From CAYSIX01 sp964431205 (lineage in GTDB: Bacteria > Planctomycetota > Phycisphaerae > Phycisphaerales > Phycisphaeraceae), in the NCBI GenBank assembly GCA_964431205.1, contig CAYSIX010000062.1, positions 1 to 18,254 on the forward strand: 18,254 bases of DNA. The letters run 5' to 3'. This document shows, one piece after another, positions 14,546 to 18,254 of this stretch (positions are counted from its first letter, which is position 1; each line of letters begins with the position of its first letter). Both the position numbers and the translations under genes were made by a program. Below the pieces are notes generated by a model. That model made no database searches and had not been told where the DNA came from. It saw only the letters and a program-made list of their open reading frames with translations.

Positions 14546-15235
14546 CTACACTCCTCGGGCCATCGGGTCCCAGATCAGCTTGTGCAACTGCGTCTGCACG
14601 CGGACGTTCAACCGGTCGGCCAGCACCCACTCGGCCAGGTCGCGCAGGCTCAGCCCCGTGGCGCCCGGCAGCTCCGCGTCCGCCGGCATCTCGTGCACCG
14701 CGCTGAACAGCACCGCACGCACGCGGTCGGCCAGCCGATGCTCTCGCACCACCTCCCGCGCCCACTCGTAATCCCGCCGCGACGTGAGCACGAACTTCAC
14801 CTCGTCCCGCTCGGTCAGCGCGTCCAGGTTCGACCAGAGCATCCGCCCGCTCTCGCCGCTGCCGGGGGTCTTGACGTCCATGATCCGGATCACACGCGGG
14901 TCGCACGCCGTGACGTCGCACGCGCCGCTGGTCTCGACCAGCACGGTCTTGCCCATGTCGCACAGCCGCGCCATCAGCGGGTGCACGTTCGGCTGCAGCA
15001 GCGGCTCGCCCCCGGTCACCTCGTACAGGTCGCACCCCCCGCCGAGCCGCTCGCCCTCGGCGACGACCTCGTCCAGCGTCATCCGCTTGCCCTGGTAGAA
15101 CGCGTACGCCGTGTCGCAGTACCCGCAGCGCAGGTGGCAGCCGGTCAGCCGCACGAACACGCACGGCCGGCCCGCCCAGGTGCTCTCGCCCTGGATCGAG
15201 TGGAAGACCTCGTTGACCATCAGCTTCCGGCTCAC
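14546..15235 (-). CDS. queE: 7-carboxy-7-deazaguanine synthase, radical SAM
   Basis: Radical SAM enzyme that converts 6-carboxytetrahydropterin (made by QueD) to 7-carboxy-7-deazaguanine. 229 residues from the GTG at 15235. FHSIQGES (11-18) is the QueE N-terminal motif. CHLRCGYC (33-40) is the C-x3-C-x2-C cluster motif, TGGEPLLQP (74-82) the SAM-binding GGE motif, and VETSGACDV a further conserved block. I chose the GTG because GAGGAGG lies ten bases upstream and the GTGA overlaps the folK stop by four bases. An ATG at 15220 (MVNEVFHSIQGES) is the alternative. The stop lies next to a heptamer repeat array, with queD beyond it. Confidence 0.94.
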   Translation of the reverse strand: MSRKLMVNEVFHSIQGESTWAGRPCVFVRLTGCHLRCGYCDTAYAFYQGKRMTLDEVVAEGERLGGGCDLYEVTGGEPLLQPNVHPLMARLCDMGKTVLVETSGACDVTACDPRVIRIMDVKTPGSGESGRMLWSNLDALTERDEVKFVLTSRRDYEWAREVVREHRLADRVRAVLFSAVHEMPADAELPGATGLSLRDLAEWVLADRLNVRVQTQLHKLIWDPMARGV

Positions 15236-15723
15236 GTCGGCGCGGCCTCCTCGGAGCCCAGCGCGGCCAGCAGTTGCTCGACGGTCCGGCCCACGCCGGG
15301 CACCTCCATCCGCGGGGCCAGGTCCGCCAGCGGCTTGAGCACGAACCACCGCTCGTGCAGCCGCTTGTGCGGGATCGTCAGCCCCGGCTCCTCGACCTGC
15401 CAGCCGTCGTACAGCAGGACGTCCAGGTCCAGCGGGCGCGGGCCCCACCGCTGCCGCTCGTCCCGCTCCGGCCGACCCGCCGCCCGCTCCAGCCCTAGCA
15501 GCGCGTCCAGCAACGCCCGCGGCGTCAGCTCCGTCTGCAGCTCGGCCACGGCGTTGAGGAACGGGCCCTGCCCCGCCGGCCCGCCCACCGCCGCCGTCTC
15601 GTACACCGGGCTCATCCGCTGCACGCTCGTGCGATCGATCGCCTCCAGCCCCGCGCGGGCCCGCTCCAGGTGGCCCGCCCGGTCGCCCAGGTTCGAGCCC
15701 ATCGCCACGTACGCCGTCGTCAT
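15232..15723 (-). CDS. folK: 2-amino-4-hydroxy-6-hydroxymethyldihydropteridine pyrophosphokinase
   Basis: Transfers pyrophosphate from ATP to 6-hydroxymethyl-dihydropterin in folate synthesis. 163 residues, normal for HPPK. AYVAMGSNLGDRAGHLERAR (4-23) is the N-terminal block, SPVYETAAVGG (38-48) the substrate loop, PFLNAVAEL follows, and RWGPRPLDLDVLLYDG (92-107) is the HPPK signature with the two magnesium-binding aspartates. IPHKRLHERWFVLKPL (117-132) completes the site. The frame stays open far upstream (to 16884), but that part is antisense to cysH and is not protein-like. The ATG at 15723 starts the fold, six bases after a promoter-like -10. It is first in folK-queE-queD, a grouping that makes sense because all three use GTP-derived pterins. 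Confidence 0.95.
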   Translation of the reverse strand: MTTAYVAMGSNLGDRAGHLERARAGLEAIDRTSVQRMSPVYETAAVGGPAGQGPFLNAVAELQTELTPRALLDALLGLERAAGRPERDERQRWGPRPLDLDVLLYDGWQVEEPGLTIPHKRLHERWFVLKPLADLAPRMEVPGVGRTVEQLLAALGSEEAAPT

Positions 15724-15729
15724 CCTCGG

Positions 15730-15758
15730 ATTCTTGCCGAACCACCCCCACTGGGCAA
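15730..15758 (-). promoter_or_regulatory. Promoter of folK-queE-queD, probably leaderless
   Basis: On the minus strand TTGCCC (15753-15758), exactly 17 bases, AAGAAT (15730-15735), then six bases and the folK ATG. The -10 to ATG distance equals that of the arsR gene, so translation likely starts at the first transcribed base. Confidence 0.5.
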
Positions 15759-15803
15759 ACACGGCAGCCTCCCGCGGCGATACACCCGGCCGCGCACGGC
15801 GAC

Positions 15804-15809
15804 TATCAT
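15804..15809 (+). promoter_or_regulatory. Possible -10 element for cysH
   Basis: TATCAT in GC-rich DNA, 58 bases before the chosen cysH ATG, with no convincing -35. The in-frame ATG at 15808 overlaps this hexamer, which argues against that longer start. Confidence 0.3.
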
Positions 15810-15867
15810 GCATCTCGTGAGGACCCCGCAGCCCCGCACGCCCCGACCCCGATCGGGCCAGCCCGCC

Positions 15868-16620
15868 ATGACCACCGCCACGCCCGCCACCGCCGAGCTG
15901 GACCTTCAGGCCGTTAACGCCTCGCTCGCCGACGCCGGCGCCCAGGACGTGGTCCGCTGGGCGGCCGACACCTTCGGCCGGGGCCTGATCATGACCTCCA
16001 GCTTCGGCGCCCAGGCCGCGGTCATGCTCCACCTGGTCACCCGCGTCGTGCCGGACGTCCCGGTGGTCTTCATCGACACCGGGTTCCTGTTCCCCGAGAC
16101 GTACCGCTTCGCCGACGAGCTGACCCGGCGGCTGAACCTGAACCTGAAGGTGTACCAGTCGCCGATCAGCCCGGCGCGGATGGTCGCGCTGGAGGGGCGG
16201 CTGTGGGAGGGCGACGCCGAGGCCCTGAACCGCTACGACCGCCTGCGCAAGGTCGAGCCCATGCAACGGGCGCTGCAGGAGCTGGGCGCGACGGCGTGGC
16301 TGGCCGGGCTCCGACGCGAGCAGACCGACTTCCGCCGCTCGCTCGACCGCGTCACCCGCCAAAACGGGATCTACAAGATTCATCCGATCCTCGACTGGAC
16401 CACCAGGGACGTCCACGAGTACCTCAAGGCCCACGACCTGCCCTACCACCCGCTCTACGAGAAGGGCTACGCCTCGATCGGCGACTGGCACAGCACCACC
16501 TCCATCCTCGACGGTCAGCACGAGCGCGAGGGCCGCTTCCGCGGGCTCAAGCAGGAATGCGGCCTGCACGTGCCCGGCTCGCCCGAGGAGAACGACAGCC
16601 GCACCTCCAGCGGACTCTGA
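15868..16620 (+). CDS. cysH: Phosphoadenylyl-sulfate reductase, thioredoxin-dependent
   Basis: Reduces activated sulfate to sulfite in assimilatory sulfate reduction. 250 residues. LIMTSSFGAQAAVMLHLV (40-57) is the nucleotide-binding P-loop, VVFIDTGFLFPETYRFADEL (66-85) follows, then WLAGLRREQTDFRR (144-157) and IHPILDWTTRDVHEYL (171-186). The C-terminal QECGLH supplies the catalytic Cys231. The cysteine pairs that bind the 4Fe-4S cluster in APS reductases are missing: the CC site reads NRYDRLRKVEP and the second site reads SIGDWHST. It is therefore of the PAPS-reductase type. I chose the ATG at 15868. Upstream ATGs at 15808 and further left give an Arg/Pro-rich, non-conserved extension. It is divergent from folK. 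No other sulfate genes are nearby. Confidence 0.92.
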   Translation: MTTATPATAELDLQAVNASLADAGAQDVVRWAADTFGRGLIMTSSFGAQAAVMLHLVTRVVPDVPVVFIDTGFLFPETYRFADELTRRLNLNLKVYQSPISPARMVALEGRLWEGDAEALNRYDRLRKVEPMQRALQELGATAWLAGLRREQTDFRRSLDRVTRQNGIYKIHPILDWTTRDVHEYLKAHDLPYHPLYEKGYASIGDWHSTTSILDGQHEREGRFRGLKQECGLHVPGSPEENDSRTSSGL

Positions 16621-16714
16621 CCCCGCCCGGGCCCCGAGGCGGCGATCGGTCCGGCGCCCGCCGCCAACTGCCCACGACCCGCGACGGACCACCCCGGAAC
16701 GGCCATCGCCCCAC

Positions 16715-16755
16715 ACTGGTATCGAAACTGGTCCGCAACTGGTAGGGAAACTGGT
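16715..16755 (+). repeat. Four phased ACTGGT repeats
   Basis: ACTGGT begins at 16715, 16727, 16738 and 16750, so the spacings are 12, 11 and 12 bases, about one helical turn each. Two copies share the longer context GAAACTGGTC or close to it. A related TCTGGT follows at 16755-16760, and its complement ACCAGA lies at 16782-16787. Copies on the same face of the helix suggest cooperative protein binding, an inference. Confidence 0.75.
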
Positions 16756-16790
16756 CTGGTTTGCCGGGCGCGCTTCATCAAACCAGACCA
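16752..16790. repeat. 12-bp perfect inverted repeat
   Basis: TGGTCTGGTTTG (16752-16763), a 15-base loop, CAAACCAGACCA (16779-16790). It overlaps the last ACTGGT copy. It lies about 130 bases after cysH and lacks a following T-tract on the plus strand. It may be a terminator-like hairpin or a palindromic binding site. Confidence 0.75.
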
Positions 16791-16863
16791 AATCGCGATC
16801 TGAAAGCCGGTTCGTCGCCGACCGCCGCACACGAAAACGCTCAGCGGGTCGAAAAGGAGCTGC

Positions 16864-17043
16864 ATGGGATCGGGCGGCGGCCACGGGCTAGTCCTTCCTG
16901 ACGGGCTTGCAATCCGGCCGCGCCCACGGCGACGCGGCCGCGCTCAACGCTTCTGCCCTTGGCCGCGCGGTCGATCTGGTGCGCACGTAACCGCGCCCGC
17001 GGAGTCGGCGAGCGACGCAACCGCGGGGCAGGCCACCCCATAG
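16864..17043 (+). CDS. Possible 59-residue ORF, doubtful
   Basis: ATG at 16864 with AAAAGGAG five bases upstream, the second-best ribosome-site match in the window, and a TAG at 17041-17043. The product begins MGSGGGHGLVLPDGLAIR and then becomes Arg/Pro-rich. I recognise nothing in it, and its composition is what random GC-rich DNA yields. The only support is the ribosome site in an otherwise empty stretch. Confidence 0.2.
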   Translation: MGSGGGHGLVLPDGLAIRPRPRRRGRAQRFCPWPRGRSGAHVTAPAESASDATAGQATP

Positions 17044-17119
17044 CGCGCCGCACGTCGTCGGATGGACGTCAACGCCCTGCACGCCGGGGGCGTCCGGGCG
17101 TGCGCACGGGCGCGGCGGA

Positions 17120-18028
17120 TCAGCCGGAGGCGGCCTGGGAGGCGGCGATGGCGTCGTAGAGCGGCTGGTGAGCGGCGGCCAGGGCCGCACGCGAGCGGAA
17201 CGGCCCGGGTGTCTCATCGGTCGCGGCGTCGGGCAGGTCGTACCGCGCTATGGGCTGATCGGCGAAGACGTAGCGGCCCTTGTCGCGCAGGACCGGAAAG
17301 ACGAGCAGCCGGCCGTTCTCGACGACGACCGCACGCGGCCTGCCGGGGAAACCAAAGCATCCGGTGTTGATGACCGTCAGCGCCCCGCGCTTCCAGATGC
17401 CGGGGTGGTGACTGTGCCCGAAGACGAAGTAGCGGGCGTGGGGCGCGTGGTCGGCGGCGAAGCGGGCGGCCAGGTCGGGCGCGACGCGCCAGTACCACAG
17501 CACGCGGGCGACCATCCACGGCTGCAGGAGAATCCGACGGAGGGAGGTGCGGGCGGTGGACTCGCGTTCGGTCCACTCGGCCAGCGCGGCGTGCTGGCTG
17601 ACGCGGAGGCGGTGGACCAGGTCGCCGCGGGCCTCGGGGTCGAGGGCGGCCCAGGCGCGGTCGTGGGCGCGGCGGATGCGGCCGGCGCCGGCGCACCAGG
17701 GCGCGATCGACGGGTGCAGGGCGTCGCCGTGGGTGACAAACACGCTGCCGCCGGCCAGCGACAGGTGCCGCACGTCGCTCAGGTACGGGTCGTGATTCCC
17801 GGAAAGCACGGTGACGGCCACGCCGTCGGCCTCGCACAGGTCCAGCAGGCGGAGCATCTGGCGCGCGGCGGTCGAGCGGTGGCGCGGGTGGTGCACGTCG
17901 GCGGTGTCGCCGTTGAGGATCAGCCGCGTCGCGCCCTGCCAGATCGGGCGCAGCATCTCCGGCGAGGCCACCGAGCGTTTCGGCAGGCCCAAGTGCGTGT
18001 CGGAGAGAATGACCAGCCGTCCGCTCAT
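17120..18028 (-). CDS. Metallophosphoesterase (calcineurin-like, UDP-diacylglucosamine hydrolase style)
   Basis: A two-metal phosphoesterase of 302 residues. All five metal motifs are present: ILSDTHLG (Asp10, His12), LNGDTAD (Asp41), SGNHDPY (Asn78, His79, Asp80), VTHGDALHP (His100) and VFGHSHHPG (His205, His207). The residues between the last two blocks (~110-195) form a long helical insert with many Arg and Trp residues, a layout similar to LpxH-like enzymes. No lipid A genes are nearby, so the substrate is open. I chose the ATG at 18028 (MSGRLVILSDTHLG). A GTG at 18061 adds 11 residues that match nothing. It lies downstream of the ComM-like gene on the same strand, with a hairpin between them. 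Confidence 0.88.
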   Translation of the reverse strand: MSGRLVILSDTHLGLPKRSVASPEMLRPIWQGATRLILNGDTADVHHPRHRSTAARQMLRLLDLCEADGVAVTVLSGNHDPYLSDVRHLSLAGGSVFVTHGDALHPSIAPWCAGAGRIRRAHDRAWAALDPEARGDLVHRLRVSQHAALAEWTERESTARTSLRRILLQPWMVARVLWYWRVAPDLAARFAADHAPHARYFVFGHSHHPGIWKRGALTVINTGCFGFPGRPRAVVVENGRLLVFPVLRDKGRYVFADQPIARYDLPDAATDETPGPFRSRAALAAAHQPLYDAIAASQAASG

Positions 18029-18110
18029 GACCCCGGAAATCGGACTTCGCCGACCCTCCACTGGAAAACGGCGGGCGCCGTCCCGTAAAGCATGGCTCCA
18101 CGCTCCCGCA

Positions 18111-18142
18111 GGCCGATCACGCCTCGATGGCCGTGATCGACC
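18111..18142 (-). terminator. Hairpin after the comM-like gene
   Basis: On the minus strand GGTCGATCACG, a 10-base loop, CGTGATCGGCC: eight perfect pairs plus a wobble and two more GC pairs. It starts four bases after the stop codon. There is no T-tract, so termination or mRNA protection is inferred from position. Confidence 0.5.
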
Positions 18143-18145
18143 CGC

Positions 18146-18254
18146 TCACTGGACCCGGTCCAGCACGCGGTATTGTACGGCCTCGGCGACGTGGTGAGGC
18201 AAGACGGCGTCGGCCGATTCCAGGTCGGCGATGGTGCGGGCGATGCGGCGGACC
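18146..18254 (-). CDS. comM: Mg-chelatase-like ATPase (ComM/YifB), C-terminal end
   Basis: Only the last ~35 residues are in the window: RRIARTIADLESADAVLPHH, then VAEAVQYRVLDRVQ and TGA at 18146-18148. The pattern R-x-A-R-T-I-A-D-L ... H-V-A-E-A-x-Q-Y-R is the C-terminal signature of the YifB/ComM family, AAA+ proteins linked to DNA uptake and branch migration in transformation. The rest lies beyond the right edge. The fragment is short, but the match is characteristic. Confidence 0.82.
   Translation of the reverse strand, partial: VRRIARTIADLESADAVLPHHVAEAVQYRVLDRVQ

Larger units (their letters stand above)
16621..17119. other. 500-base region without a convincing gene
   Basis: Between cysH and the convergent metallophosphoesterase. 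Open frames here are arginine-rich or interrupted and resemble no family I know. The left part (16715-16790) carries the ACTGGT cluster and the inverted repeat. The middle part has a ribosome-site-like AAAAGGAG followed by a short ORF (16864-17043). From about 17044 to 17119 I see nothing specific. Confidence 0.6.

Noticed and set aside
15236..15751. N-terminal extension of queE (401 codons)
   Set aside because: It is a shadow of folK in another frame. QueE homology begins just after the GTG at 15235, which has its own ribosome site.
15670..15867. N-terminal extension of cysH to 316 residues
   Set aside because: Overlaps the folK start on the other strand and a -10-like hexamer, and the extra residues are Arg/Pro-rich and not conserved.
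15724..16884. N-terminal extension of the folK frame (550 codons in total)
   Set aside because: The added part is antisense to cysH and shows no protein family pattern. The HPPK fold starts at the ATG at 15723.
1..18254. CRISPR arrays, tRNA or rRNA genes, insertion sequences
   Set aside because: No regularly spaced 25-40-base repeats, no tRNA T-arm plus acceptor patterns that fold, no rRNA-like stretches and no transposase motifs were seen by eye. A covariance-model scan would be decisive for small RNAs.

Overview
The window is mostly high-GC bacterial chromosome with compact, short operons. It looks like Planctomycetota, possibly Phycisphaerae. The evidence is the long sigma-70-like protein at 12521-14014, which resembles a planctomycete sigma type as I recall it, together with a futalosine-pathway mqnA and very short or absent mRNA leaders. 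The phylum call is an inference. The first ~390 bases are foreign. They are AT-richer, every isoleucine codon is ATA and nearly all arginines are AGG (archaeal-like), and the frame stops making sense exactly where a class V aminotransferase fragment begins. This is most likely an assembly misjoin. A 10-N scaffold gap lies at 8413-8422, and the six bases on each side are identical, so the two contigs probably overlap.

Layout. 1-838: foreign fragment, then the C-terminal part of a cysteine-desulfurase-like aminotransferase. 898-4530 (minus): def -> fmt -> secreted sialate O-acetylesterase, the last coupled to fmt by a GTGA overlap. 4610-7275 (plus): an HU/IHF-type DNA-binding protein behind a good promoter, divergent from def, then a bioF/KBL-like synthase overlapping a nitrilase-family amidase. 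7318-9057 (plus): an ArsR-type repressor with a perfect dyad in its own promoter, and a split YeeE/YedE (PmpA/PmpB-like) sulfur transporter pair. 9106-10260 (minus): Mrp/ApbC ATPase. 10398-11417 (plus): exported Spy/CpxP-like protein rich in Arg, Asp and His, followed by a strong intrinsic terminator. 11594-14014 (plus): mqnA, then the unusual sigma-like protein. 14061-15723 (minus): folK -> queE -> queD, with two opposed arrays of 7-bp-period GATT repeats between queE and queD. 15868-16620 (plus): PAPS-reductase-type cysH. 16621-17119: no convincing gene, but a phased ACTGGT repeat cluster and a 12-bp inverted repeat. 17120-18028 (minus): metallophosphoesterase. 18146-18254 (minus): C-terminal end of a ComM/YifB-type ATPase.

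Functional threads. Protein maturation (def, fmt) is divergent from a nucleoid protein. Sulfur handling appears as the repressor-controlled YeeE/YedE pair, cysH and the cysteine-desulfurase-like fragment. Pterin and deazapurine chemistry is represented by folK, queE and queD, and quinone synthesis by mqnA. The most unusual items are the sigma-like protein (several HTH segments, degenerate region 2, no region 4), the opposed heptamer arrays inside the que operon, and the helically spaced ACTGGT cluster next to cysH.
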